From NCBI RefSeq assembly GCF_000190755.2, contig NZ_JH109153.1, positions 1,448,233-1,512,232 on the forward strand: a DNA stretch of 64,000 bases. Direction: 5' to 3'. Source of the stretch: Methylobacter tundripaludum SV96 (GTDB lineage Bacteria; Pseudomonadota; Gammaproteobacteria; Methylococcales; Methylomonadaceae). Made by a program: the position numbers and the translations under genes. The notes below the pieces were generated by a model that worked only from the letters and a program-made list of their open reading frames with translations, was not told the DNA's origin and did no database searches. Shown here one piece after another: positions 36,110 through 44,827 of this stretch (position 1 is the first letter of the stretch; every line of letters begins with the position of its first letter).

Positions 36110-37564
36110 TCAAAGCGTCAGCATGGTGATGGTCGGTGAGCTCAACTGGCTGTCCAGGTGAAAACCGCGAACGACAATTACGTTATCGCCTTCGTTTGCC
36201 AGCTTTGTTGCAAGGGCATGATGACGCGCCAGTTTATTGGGATGGGTGTGGCCTGCATCCTCCGCGTGTATCGGTATAACCCCCCAGTATAGATTCATCC
36301 GCTGGCACACCCATTTGTTGGCGCTGATGGCTATCAGCGGTGCAGCAGGCCTTGCTGAGCTCAATGTCACCACCGACATGCCGCCGCTGGTAATGCTGAC
36401 AATGGCTTTTGCATGCAGGTCAAAGCAGAGCTGGGCGGTCGCGTCGGCTACCGCATCGCCGAAGGGTAGCGGTTTTTGTTCGTTATCCCGGTGCGCCAAT
36501 TTACCGAAAACATCCTGTTCCCTCATGAACGCTTCGGTTTGATAGATGACTTTGGACATCATTTCAACCGCTTCAATCGGAAAGTGTCCCGCCGCCGTTT
36601 CTCCGGACAGCATCACCGCATCGGTAGAGCAATAAACCGCATTGGAAACATCGGTCACTTCGGCGCGAGTGGGTCTGGAGTTTTCTATCATGGATTCCAG
36701 CATTTGGGTGGCGACGATGACCGGTTTGTTCAATGCCCTCGCGCTTTTAATGAGCTGGTGCTGGGCAATCGGCACGTCTTCCGGGTTCAATTCTACGCCT
36801 AGATCGCCTCTGGCAATCATGATGGCATCGGAGGCGTTAATGATTTCCTGGCCGTTAATCAAGGCTTCCGGTTTTTCAATTTTGGCGATGATGTGCGTGT
36901 CGTAGCCGCTGGAGATAATCAACTGACGCAGGTCGGTAATGTCTTCGGCCTTTCTGACGAACGACAGCGCCAGGTAATCAACGCCCAAATCCAAGGCAAA
37001 CAATGCGTCCGCTCGGTCCTTGTCGGTTAATGACGGACAAGACACATTAACGCCGGGCAGATTGATACCCTTGTTGTTTTTTAACTCGCCGCCGTAAATG
37101 ACTTCGCAGCTAATGCCCTGGGCTGTTTTTTCAATAACCTTGAGTTCGAATTTACCATCGTCCAGCAGTATGCGATCTCCCGCCATTACATCATCAGCCA
37201 ATCCGGGGTACTGGCAGGGAATAAGATTTTTCTCGCCAACAATATCCCGGGTCGTTACTACAACGCGGTCGCCGGTTTTAATAACAATACAGCCGTTTTT
37301 GAATTTCCCGGTTCTGATCTTGGGGCCGCAAAGATCGGCAAAAATGGTAATGTGCTGATGCAAGGCTTCAGCCGATTCCCTGATTATCGTATACAGCTTG
37401 CGGTGGCTTTCATGTTCGCCATGAGACATGTTCAACCTGAAAACATTGACGCCGGCCTTGATAAGATTGTAAATAACTTCCGGCGTATCCGAAGCCGGGC
37501 CTAGCGTGGCAATGATTTTTGTCTTACGACTGGATAGATGGGGGATGTTGACGTGGATGGGCAT
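36110..37564 (-). CDS. pyk: Pyruvate kinase
   Basis: A 484-residue glycolytic enzyme making pyruvate and ATP from phosphoenolpyruvate. Visible motifs are TKIIATLGPAS at the start, FRLNMSHG for substrate binding, the magnesium and phosphate site IARGDLGVEL, and VATQMLESMI. Length is that of the standard type. It is last in the operon pfkA-redoxin-pyk, 60 bp after the redoxin gene. The pairing puts the two irreversible steps of lower and upper glycolysis under one promoter. Confidence 0.95.
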   Translation of the reverse strand: MPIHVNIPHLSSRKTKIIATLGPASDTPEVIYNLIKAGVNVFRLNMSHGEHESHRKLYTIIRESAEALHQHITIFADLCGPKIRTGKFKNGCIVIKTGDRVVVTTRDIVGEKNLIPCQYPGLADDVMAGDRILLDDGKFELKVIEKTAQGISCEVIYGGELKNNKGINLPGVNVSCPSLTDKDRADALFALDLGVDYLALSFVRKAEDITDLRQLIISSGYDTHIIAKIEKPEALINGQEIINASDAIMIARGDLGVELNPEDVPIAQHQLIKSARALNKPVIVATQMLESMIENSRPTRAEVTDVSNAVYCSTDAVMLSGETAAGHFPIEAVEMMSKVIYQTEAFMREQDVFGKLAHRDNEQKPLPFGDAVADATAQLCFDLHAKAIVSITSGGMSVVTLSSARPAAPLIAISANKWVCQRMNLYWGVIPIHAEDAGHTHPNKLARHHALATKLANEGDNVIVVRGFHLDSQLSSPTITMLTL

Positions 37565-37624
37565 TTTTTATCTGTCCTTGTTGAGTGTTTTTATTAGACT
37601 GCTACACGGTTTAAGCCGCGTATT

Positions 37625-38284
37625 TTATTCCTGCAATAACCCCAGTATCCGCATTTCCAACTCGGGATAATCGCCAAATGCGCAATCCCTGAGTATGCCT
37701 TGTTTATCCACCAGAATATGCGAGGGTGTGCCTTTTAAGTCGAAACGTTCAAACGTTTCAGCATGGTAATCAAGAGACTGGAAATAATTCCGCACTTGCT
37801 GCCTGATTTTTTGTTGGTCCGCTTCGGGCCGCTGTTCGAAATTTGGGACGCGGTCCTTGATAAAGTTTGTGATGACGTTATTGCTCACTTCGCCTTGACG
37901 TTTGTTCAAACGGTCCATCGCTACCGGGAACGGAATGCGATAGGGCAGAAGGCCTGCGCTTAGCTTGTCTTGTTGGCTTAATATTCGCAGCGTTTCTCCG
38001 ACCACCTCGCCGTTTTCAATCAGGCGGATTAGATTTTCCATATTGTTTTTATCAAAATCCTCAAACGCGGTGGCGACGCCCAATATCGTTAAACCGTGTT
38101 CCGAGTACTTCCGGTGCAAGTCTACCGCCTGTGGCAATGCGTATAAAAAACAGCCGGGACAATTGACCTGAAATACCTCGACCAGTACGACTTGGCCTAA
38201 TAGTCGGTCAAAATTCGTTTCAGTTCCCTGAACCCAGGTGGAAACGGATAATAGCGGGGTTTTTTGGCCTATTTGCGCTTTCAT
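37625..38284 (-). CDS. Cytoplasmic redoxin (AhpC/TSA or TlpA-like)
   Basis: A 219-residue thioredoxin-fold protein with no signal peptide. The redox motif CPGC is in FQVNCPGCFLYALP near residue 40, and KGTPSHILVDKQG carries the cis-proline. Between them is a longer helical insertion than in classical thioredoxins. It is set between pfkA (11 bp) and pyk (60 bp) in one operon, so it might link redox state to sugar breakdown, but no partner is proven. Confidence 0.82.
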   Translation of the reverse strand: MKAQIGQKTPLLSVSTWVQGTETNFDRLLGQVVLVEVFQVNCPGCFLYALPQAVDLHRKYSEHGLTILGVATAFEDFDKNNMENLIRLIENGEVVGETLRILSQQDKLSAGLLPYRIPFPVAMDRLNKRQGEVSNNVITNFIKDRVPNFEQRPEADQQKIRQQVRNYFQSLDYHAETFERFDLKGTPSHILVDKQGILRDCAFGDYPELEMRILGLLQE

Positions 38285-38295
38285 CGTCGGCTCGC

Positions 38296-39285
38296 TTAAA
38301 TGGCCAGGGCGCGGATTAATTCAAGCTGCGACTCGGTAGACTCGTTTTTTCCTGTCATGCATGCCGATAAGGGCACCATTTCAATTTCGCCTTTATTAAA
38401 AGCCGTAACATGGCAGCGCAATCCCTGGTTAAGACTCTGTACCGCGGCATAACCCATTTTGGAGGCAATCAGGCGATCCAGTGCGGTAGGGCTTCCGCCG
38501 CGTTGGATATGTCCCAAAATGCAGGCGTGGACGCTAAGGTTGTACTGCGTCATTAGCGTGTCTTTTATTTCGTAGGATAAACCGGCTTTTTCGCCTTCGG
38601 CTACGATGATAATGGATGATGTTTTACCCCGTTCCGTGCCTTTGTTAATGCCGCTGACAATCTTCTCGTAATCGACCGCCTGATTTGACAGGACAACATG
38701 CTCGGCCCCGGTACATATGCCGACTTGCAAGGCAATGAAGGATGACTTGCGACCCATTACCTCGACCAGGAAGGTTCGGGCATGCGCCGAGGCGGTATCC
38801 CTGATGTTGTCTACGGCATTGACGGCGGTTTGTACTGCGGTGTTGAAACCGATCGTGTATTCGGTGCCGGATATGTCGTTATCAATGGTGCCGGGAATGC
38901 CGATCACCGGAATGTCATGCTCCTGATGCAAGGTCATCGCACCGGCAAACGAACCGTTGCCGCCGATCACAATCAGCGCGTCAATATGTTTTCTGGCTAA
39001 AATGTGCGCGGCTTCCTGCCTGATTTCAGGGGTGTGAAACTCCAGGCAGCGTGAGGTGTCGAGAATGGTGCCGCCGCGCTGGATGATATTGCCGACCGAG
39101 GACAGGTTGAGCTTTTGGATATTGCCCTCCAGCAAACCGGAATAACCTTTATAGATGCCGTAAACGTCAATGCCCATGCCGATAGCGGTCCTGACTACCG
39201 AACGTACCGCCGAATTCATGCCCGGACTGTCGCCGCCGCTGCACAACACCGCCAAAGATTTTATTGTTTTTATATTAGCTTCCAT
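38296..39285 (-). CDS. pfkA: 6-phosphofructokinase, ATP type
   Basis: A 329-residue PfkA-family kinase that phosphorylates fructose 6-phosphate. It has SGGDSPGMN near residue 17-25, the catalytic PGTIDND loop, MGRKSSFIAL and GHIQRGGSPTALDR. The phosphoryl-donor loop reads GGNGS: Gly at the second critical position indicates ATP rather than pyrophosphate, while Asn replaces the usual Asp. Many methanotrophs use a pyrophosphate-dependent enzyme, so an ATP-type gene is noteworthy. First gene of the operon with redoxin and pyk. Confidence 0.93.
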   Translation of the reverse strand: MEANIKTIKSLAVLCSGGDSPGMNSAVRSVVRTAIGMGIDVYGIYKGYSGLLEGNIQKLNLSSVGNIIQRGGTILDTSRCLEFHTPEIRQEAAHILARKHIDALIVIGGNGSFAGAMTLHQEHDIPVIGIPGTIDNDISGTEYTIGFNTAVQTAVNAVDNIRDTASAHARTFLVEVMGRKSSFIALQVGICTGAEHVVLSNQAVDYEKIVSGINKGTERGKTSSIIIVAEGEKAGLSYEIKDTLMTQYNLSVHACILGHIQRGGSPTALDRLIASKMGYAAVQSLNQGLRCHVTAFNKGEIEMVPLSACMTGKNESTESQLELIRALAI

Positions 39286-39401
39286 AGGTCCCGGTTACTG
39301 TTGGATGGTTTATGTTGCGCCTATTGTAGTTTATTTTGAACAATCTACGGATGTGACGCTGTCTTAATGATTTCGGCATCAGGACGATGCTTTCCGGCCA
39401 T

Positions 39402-39968
39402 CTATTTCCATTTAAAAAGAAATTTTGTACCGTCATTGTCGTTATCTTTGTCGTGTTTTATTCCTGGTTGCTCCGAGCGTTGATGGTCTGTGAAGGTTTT
39501 TTCCTTAATATTATGTTGGTAAGGTAGATGAGGCGGGTAAGGCGGGAGTGGGATACGAGACGGATAATAGGGGTAAAATGGCTGCTGGTATGGGATCTGC
39601 ATATTTTGCCGCTCCAGTGCGTCCGCCTGCCGCTTTGCCTTATAAGCTTGCTGCTGTTGATATTCAGCACTTTTTTTCAACGCTTCAACAGAGGCTTTTC
39701 TGTCCTGTTCGGCTTGAAGTTCTTTTTCGGCCTTGATTCTGGCTTCTTCACGCCTTGCGAAATCCTCTTTCCAGGCCTTTAGTTTGGCTTCTTCTTCGGC
39801 GACTTTACGCGGATCAATTTTCTGAATCTCTATCGTTTCCTGTTTTACGGCAGATTCGCATGGCGTAGATTGATAAACCATTTTGCCCGATTTCAGCTGA
39901 CATTTAAAAACTTCAGTGTGGGCTAATGAAGAGAGTAGGCTCAATAAAATAAAAAATACTTTTTTCAT
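39402..39968 (-). CDS. DUF4124 exported coiled-coil protein
   Basis: A 188-residue protein with a signal peptide (MKKVFFILLSLLSSLAHTEV) leading into a DUF4124 domain (VFKCQLKSGKMVYQSTPCE) with its two cysteines. A charged coiled coil of about 75 residues follows (rich in Ala, Glu, Lys), then a Pro/Tyr-rich stretch and a Lys/Asp-rich tail. The role of DUF4124 is unknown; it is common in the gammaproteobacterial envelope. ATG 39968 is preferred to the longer open frame because it opens the signal peptide. Confidence 0.8.
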   Translation of the reverse strand: MKKVFFILLSLLSSLAHTEVFKCQLKSGKMVYQSTPCESAVKQETIEIQKIDPRKVAEEEAKLKAWKEDFARREEARIKAEKELQAEQDRKASVEALKKSAEYQQQQAYKAKRQADALERQNMQIPYQQPFYPYYPSRIPLPPYPPHLPYQHNIKEKTFTDHQRSEQPGIKHDKDNDNDGTKFLFKWK

Positions 39969-40075
39969 AATTGAATACCCGGATCGATAGGCGTTATTGG
40001 GATGATACAAATAATCAGGATGGTCGTCATTTAAATTTGTCATTATGGCGAAGGGCGAAGGGGGACGCCTCTTGT

Positions 40076-41161
40076 TTATTCTGCTGAATCGTTAGCCGCT
40101 TGTTGCGCCAAGGCCCATGTTACATGTTCCTTGACCATCTCGGACTCATGGGCGAGCATAGGTTTTAAGGCGTCAATAATAAGTGGTGATGAAGGCGCAT
40201 TGCCCAAAGCCACGGCGATATTCCTGAGCCAGCGTTCATGACCGATTCGTCGTATCGCCGAGCCTTCGGTTTTTGCCAGAAACTCCACTTCGCTCCAGGC
40301 GAATACCTCAAGCAATTGTTGGGTATTGAGTCGATGCCGGGGGTTGAAATCCTGTTCGCCGGTTGGTTTGGCAAAACGATTCCACGGGCAGATGATCTGA
40401 CAGTCGTCGCAGCCATAGATACGGTTGCCGATCAACGGTCTTAAGTCTTCCGGTATTGAGCCGTGCAGTTCTATGGTCAGATAGGACACGCAACGTCTGG
40501 CATCGACCTGATAGGGTGCAATAATCGCCTGGGTCGGGCAAATATCCAGACAGGCGCGGCATTCGCCGCAATGCGCTGTAGCTGGGCTGTCGACAGGTAG
40601 CGGCAGGTTGGTGAACAGCTCGCCCAGAAAAAACCATGATCCGGCTTTGCGGTTAATGACATTGGAATGCTTGCCTATCCAGCCCAGTCCTGCTTTTTCG
40701 GCCAAGGCTTTTTCCAGAACCGGGGCGCTGTCGACAAAAGCCCGCATGGGGCCTGGGAGCTGGGAGCCGATTTCCGCTTGAATCTTGTCGGCCAGTTTTT
40801 GCAGGCGGTTGCGCATCAGTTTGTGATAATCGCGGCCCAGCGCATAGCGGGAAATATAGGCCGAAGCGGGATCGGCCAGCGCTTGATTCATGGTAATGGC
40901 GGATTCGGTTTGGTAATCCATGCGCACCGAGATAATGCGTAGAGTCCCCGGATGCAATAACTCGGGTCTGCTGCGTTTAAGGCCGTGGCGCTGCATATAG
41001 TCCATTTCGCCGTGGAAGTTATTGTCCAGCCAGTTTTTCAGATGCGCTTCCGCTTCCGGTAAATCGGTGTCGGTGATGCCCACTTGTTGAAAGCCCAGTT
41101 CCAGCCCCCATTGTTTAATTTGCAGGGCAAGATCGGCCATTTTTTGACTGCTTGTGTCCAT
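40076..41161 (-). CDS. queG: Epoxyqueuosine reductase
   Basis: A 361-residue cobalamin- and iron-sulfur enzyme that completes queuosine in the anticodon of certain tRNAs. The two [4Fe-4S] sites are CGECRACLDICPTQAI and CDDCQIICPWNRF, and the C-terminus shows HEAT-like helices. ATG 41161 (MDTSSQKMADL) is preferred; the open frame extends 18 residues further. It is divergent from nnr, exactly as in E. coli, where queG faces the nnr-tsaE-amiB-mutL-miaA block. Confidence 0.94.
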   Translation of the reverse strand: MDTSSQKMADLALQIKQWGLELGFQQVGITDTDLPEAEAHLKNWLDNNFHGEMDYMQRHGLKRSRPELLHPGTLRIISVRMDYQTESAITMNQALADPASAYISRYALGRDYHKLMRNRLQKLADKIQAEIGSQLPGPMRAFVDSAPVLEKALAEKAGLGWIGKHSNVINRKAGSWFFLGELFTNLPLPVDSPATAHCGECRACLDICPTQAIIAPYQVDARRCVSYLTIELHGSIPEDLRPLIGNRIYGCDDCQIICPWNRFAKPTGEQDFNPRHRLNTQQLLEVFAWSEVEFLAKTEGSAIRRIGHERWLRNIAVALGNAPSSPLIIDALKPMLAHESEMVKEHVTWALAQQAANDSAE

Positions 41162-41201
41162 AGCTGATGACAAGGATATAATGTGATTGTGAAGGATAAA
41201 A

Positions 41202-41260
41202 AAGACGAAAGGCAAAGGGCGAAAGGCGAAAAATATCTTTCGCCCTTTGCCTTTCGTCTT
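41202..41260. repeat. Perfect 24-bp inverted repeat between queG and nnr
   Basis: Arms 41202-41225 and 41237-41260, based on GACGAAAGGCAAAGGGCGAAA, are perfect complements with an 11-base loop. Related single or paired motifs occur at about 40045-40060, 42879-42895 and 59921-59975. Confidence 0.8.
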
Positions 41261-41338
41261 GCGCCTATCATTCCATTTTATCAGTGTTGATCCGTTAAAT
41301 CCGCGTCATCTGCGTTAAAAGCTGAGTCGTTAAATACC

Positions 41339-42802
41339 ATGCAAAATTTACCAATAAAACTCTATCGTGCGGCACAGGTCAGGGAACTGGATCGAATCGC
41401 CATACAGGAACGCGGCATTCCCGGTTTTGAATTAATGAGCAGGGCGGGGGATGAGGTTTTCCAGTGCATCAAAAAACAATGGCCGGATGCCCGGTCTATC
41501 GGCGTTTTTTGCGGTTCCGGCAATAATGCGGGCGACGGCTATATCATTGCCGGACTGGCATTGGCAGCGGGCTTGAACGTTTACGTTCATGCGGTTTCAG
41601 ACCCTGAGAAACTCAACGGCGACGCGTTGACCGCCTACCGGAAATACCGTGCGGTCAACGGTACGGTTATGCCGTTTCAGGCCGGACAGGCCATTGATGC
41701 CGATGTGCTGGTTGATGCGCTGCTGGGTACAGGGCTAGATAGACCGGTAACCGGGCTTTATGCTGAAGCGATACAGACCATCAATGCCCATTCGTCCCCC
41801 GTCATTGCCGTGGATATTCCGTCGGGTTTAAACGCCGATACCGGCAACGTGATGGGCTATGCGGTAAAAGCCGTTTGTACGGTTACTTTTATCGGACTGA
41901 AGCAGGGCTTGTTTACCGGGCAGGCGGCCGAGTATTGCGGAGAGATTGGCTATGCGCAACTGGGAGTACCTGATGATGTGTTTGCCGGGCTTAAAGCCAC
42001 GGCGACGCGTGTCGTCAAAACGCAGTTGCCGCGTCGCAGCCGTTGTGCGCATAAAGGTAACTGCGGACATGTACTGATCGTAGGCGGTGAGCTGGGCTAT
42101 TCCGGTGCCGCCAGAATGGCTGGCGAGGCGGCTTTACGTGTGGGTTCCGGTTTGGTCAGCATAGCGACACGGGCCGAGCATGCCGGGCTGATGAATTTGA
42201 ACAGGCCGGAGTTGATGTGTCACGGCGTCGAAACTGCCGTACAGCTAGCGGCGTTGCTGGAAAAAGCCGATGTCGTCGTTGTCGGGCCGGGATTAGGGCA
42301 AAGCGATTGGGCAAAAGCGTTATTTAATGCCGCGATAAGCTCCGGAAAACCGATGGTAATCGATGCAGACGCTTTGAATCTTTTAGCTGCCTCACCGACA
42401 ACAAAGCCGGATTGGATTTTAACGCCGCATCCCGGCGAAGCGGCCCGGCTTTTAAACTGCTCTACTGCCGACATTCAAAAAGACCGGTTTGCGGCTGCAT
42501 TATCCCTTCAGGCTGGCTACGGTGGTGTTGCCATTCTTAAAGGCGCGGGGACATTGATTGCATTCGAACATCAACTCGCCGTTTCCAATACCGGAAATCC
42601 CGGCATGGCATCCGGCGGCATGGGCGATGTACTGGCTGGTGTGATTGCCGGTTTGCTGGCTCAGGGTTTATCTTTGCAGGATGCGGCGCAGCAAGGGGTT
42701 TATAATCACGGGCTCGCGGCGGATTTGGCGGCTGAAAAAGACGGGGAAAGAGGTTTGCTGGCCAGTGATTTAATGCCTTATCTCAGGCAATTGATAAATT
42801 GA
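41339..42802 (+). CDS. nnr: Bifunctional NAD(P)H-hydrate epimerase/dehydratase
   Basis: A 487-residue repair enzyme for damaged NAD(P)H hydrates. The N-terminal YjeF epimerase half has VFCGSGNNAGDGY; the C-terminal ADP-dependent dehydratase half has GPGLGQSDWAK and GNPGMASGGMGDVLAGV. Domain order and length match the E. coli protein. First gene of the nnr-tsaE-amiC-mutL-miaA cluster. Confidence 0.95.
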   Translation: MQNLPIKLYRAAQVRELDRIAIQERGIPGFELMSRAGDEVFQCIKKQWPDARSIGVFCGSGNNAGDGYIIAGLALAAGLNVYVHAVSDPEKLNGDALTAYRKYRAVNGTVMPFQAGQAIDADVLVDALLGTGLDRPVTGLYAEAIQTINAHSSPVIAVDIPSGLNADTGNVMGYAVKAVCTVTFIGLKQGLFTGQAAEYCGEIGYAQLGVPDDVFAGLKATATRVVKTQLPRRSRCAHKGNCGHVLIVGGELGYSGAARMAGEAALRVGSGLVSIATRAEHAGLMNLNRPELMCHGVETAVQLAALLEKADVVVVGPGLGQSDWAKALFNAAISSGKPMVIDADALNLLAASPTTKPDWILTPHPGEAARLLNCSTADIQKDRFAAALSLQAGYGGVAILKGAGTLIAFEHQLAVSNTGNPGMASGGMGDVLAGVIAGLLAQGLSLQDAAQQGVYNHGLAADLAAEKDGERGLLASDLMPYLRQLIN

Positions 42803-42930
42803 TGATGTCAGCAAATAATGGAACACGGAGGACACTGATTGGACGGATTTAAACGGATAAAAAAGGCGACGTTTTTTGCCCTTCGCCTTTTGCCTATACC
42901 TATTCCCCTAACTAATGAGAAGTTACTGTA

Positions 42931-43347
42931 ATGAAGACCTATTTAAAAGACACTGAAGCGACAGAGCAGTTTGGCGCTAAGCTTTGGGCGGAATTACCGT
43001 CAAAATGCCTAATATTTCTGCATGGTGATCTGGGCGCAGGAAAAACAACGTTGGTCAGGGGTTTTCTCAGGGCGGCAGGATATACCGGCGCTGTCAAAAG
43101 CCCGACCTATACGCTGGTCGAAGAATATACGGTAGGCGGTCGCAAGATATTTCATTTTGATTTGTACCGGGTTGCCGATCCCGAAGAGCTGGAATGGATA
43201 GGCATAAGAGACTATTTCGATCAGGATTGCATCTGTTTTATTGAGTGGCCCGATATGGGTAAAGGTTTTTTACCCGAACCGGATAGGGTTATTAGCTTGG
43301 TTGTGGACGGATTGGGCAGGTCGATAGAACTAGGTAAGACTACTTAG
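42931..43347 (+). CDS. tsaE: tRNA threonylcarbamoyladenosine synthesis ATPase
   Basis: A 138-residue P-loop protein with LHGDLGAGKTTLVRGFL (Walker A), SPTYTLVEEY and HFDLYRV, characteristic of TsaE. It energises the TsaBD complex that makes t6A in tRNA. Length fits. It follows nnr with a 128-bp spacer containing a GGCAAAAGGCGAAG-like repeat. Confidence 0.94.
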   Translation: MKTYLKDTEATEQFGAKLWAELPSKCLIFLHGDLGAGKTTLVRGFLRAAGYTGAVKSPTYTLVEEYTVGGRKIFHFDLYRVADPEELEWIGIRDYFDQDCICFIEWPDMGKGFLPEPDRVISLVVDGLGRSIELGKTT

Positions 43348-43428
43348 GATTAAAAAATATATGTAACTGGTCTGGAAAAACAAACACATACTGCTATAAT
43401 CTAAACCGGATTATCACTTTAGTGAGTT

Positions 43429-44724
43429 ATGGCGATGGAAAGTTACTGGAAGGTCTTGTTTATTATTGGATTACAGTTATTGGCTGTACCCGGTTATGCG
43501 GAACAGATCAATATTAGTGCATTGCGTTACTGGAATACGCCGGATCAAACTCAAATGCTGTTTGATGTGACATCCTCGCCTCAGCATCGGGTTTTTTTGA
43601 TGAATAACCCGTCACGCTTAGTGATCGATATGCGCAATACCAATGTGAAGCTGGCATTAAGCCAGCCGGCGCCATCTCACCCGCTGTTTTCTCAAGTACG
43701 TGTAGCAACAAAAAATAAAACCGATATAAGAATTGTAGTCGACTTAAAAAGAGATATTAGCTCAAAAAATATGTCCTTAAGAACCAATAGCATGAATGGA
43801 CATCGCTTGGTTATTGAGTTATTGGACAAAGCCCAGAATACATCGGTGAAGGTAGTGGAGAAGTCGGAGATTAAAGCGAGCGCCGGTCCTGCTAAAATGG
43901 CCGACAGCCAATCCATTGAAGAAAAACCTGTTAAAGAATCCCAAAAGGCAGTTACTAGAAAGACCGCGACTAGCCCGGTTGAAGTAACAAAAGTCGCCAA
44001 ACGAGACAAAGACATAGTCGTTGCGGTCGATGCGGGGCATGGCGGGGACGATCCTGGCGCTCATGGGCAAAATGGTACCGAGGAGAAAAAAATCACTCTT
44101 GCCATTGCCAGAAAACTTGCGGATTTAATTAATCAACAACCGGGTATGAAGGCCGTCTTGGTTCGCAAAGGCGACTATTACGTGGATCTTAGAAAAAGAA
44201 TGCAAATTGCCAGGGCAGCCAAGGCCGATTTGTTTATTTCAATTCATGCCGACGCCTTTCAGAATTCAACAGTCAAAGGTGCTTCGGTGTTTACCTTATC
44301 CAATAAAGGTGCGACCAGCGAGGCCGCGCGCTGGCTGGCGAACAGTGAGAACGCATCGGACTTGGTTGGCGGCGTCAGTCTCAACGATAAAGAAGATGTG
44401 CTGGCTTCAGTGTTGCTGGATTTGTCGCAGACTGCGACGCAAGATGCCAGTGTGAATGTTGCCAGGAAGGTATTGAAAAATTTTGAACATATCGGTGAAT
44501 TGCATTACGCCTCGGTGCAAAAGGCCGGGTTTCTGGTGTTGAAATCGCCCGATGTACCGTCTATTTTGGTGGAAACGGCATTTATCTCCAATCCGTCGGA
44601 AGAGCTTAAGTTGGTCAACACCGCGCATCAAGCAAAGATAGCCGGCGCTATTTTTAATGGCGTACGCAGTTATTTCAGCAAAGATATTGCTGCGGAAAGC
44701 AAGGTGGCGGCTCTAGATATGTGA
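43429..44724 (+). CDS. amiC: N-acetylmuramoyl-L-alanine amidase, AMIN domain type
   Basis: A 431-residue cell-separation hydrolase. A signal peptide (about residues 1-24) is followed by an AMIN domain (25-130) that binds peptidoglycan or septal partners, a variable linker, and an Amidase_3 domain with the zinc ligands in VDAGHGGDDPGA, SIHADAF, and the catalytic Glu in LVETAFISN. It cleaves septal murein at division. AmiB and AmiC share this layout; the symbol amiC is chosen without a LysM domain as a guide. A TATAAT at about 43394-43399 may be part of its promoter. Confidence 0.92.
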   Translation: MAMESYWKVLFIIGLQLLAVPGYAEQINISALRYWNTPDQTQMLFDVTSSPQHRVFLMNNPSRLVIDMRNTNVKLALSQPAPSHPLFSQVRVATKNKTDIRIVVDLKRDISSKNMSLRTNSMNGHRLVIELLDKAQNTSVKVVEKSEIKASAGPAKMADSQSIEEKPVKESQKAVTRKTATSPVEVTKVAKRDKDIVVAVDAGHGGDDPGAHGQNGTEEKKITLAIARKLADLINQQPGMKAVLVRKGDYYVDLRKRMQIARAAKADLFISIHADAFQNSTVKGASVFTLSNKGATSEAARWLANSENASDLVGGVSLNDKEDVLASVLLDLSQTATQDASVNVARKVLKNFEHIGELHYASVQKAGFLVLKSPDVPSILVETAFISNPSEELKLVNTAHQAKIAGAIFNGVRSYFSKDIAAESKVAALDM

Positions 44725-44827
44725 GGAATAGGCTCAAGGCTAAGCCGCTATTGCCGCGACGCCTGCAAGGAAGTGTGAATAATTACCTCCAGTCATATAA
44801 AATACGCTTTTTGCTTTAGGCTTGCTG

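Noticed and set aside
35892..36161. Open frames through the repeat cluster after the symporter
   Set aside because: They translate the guest and GTAGGC repeats in several frames at once.
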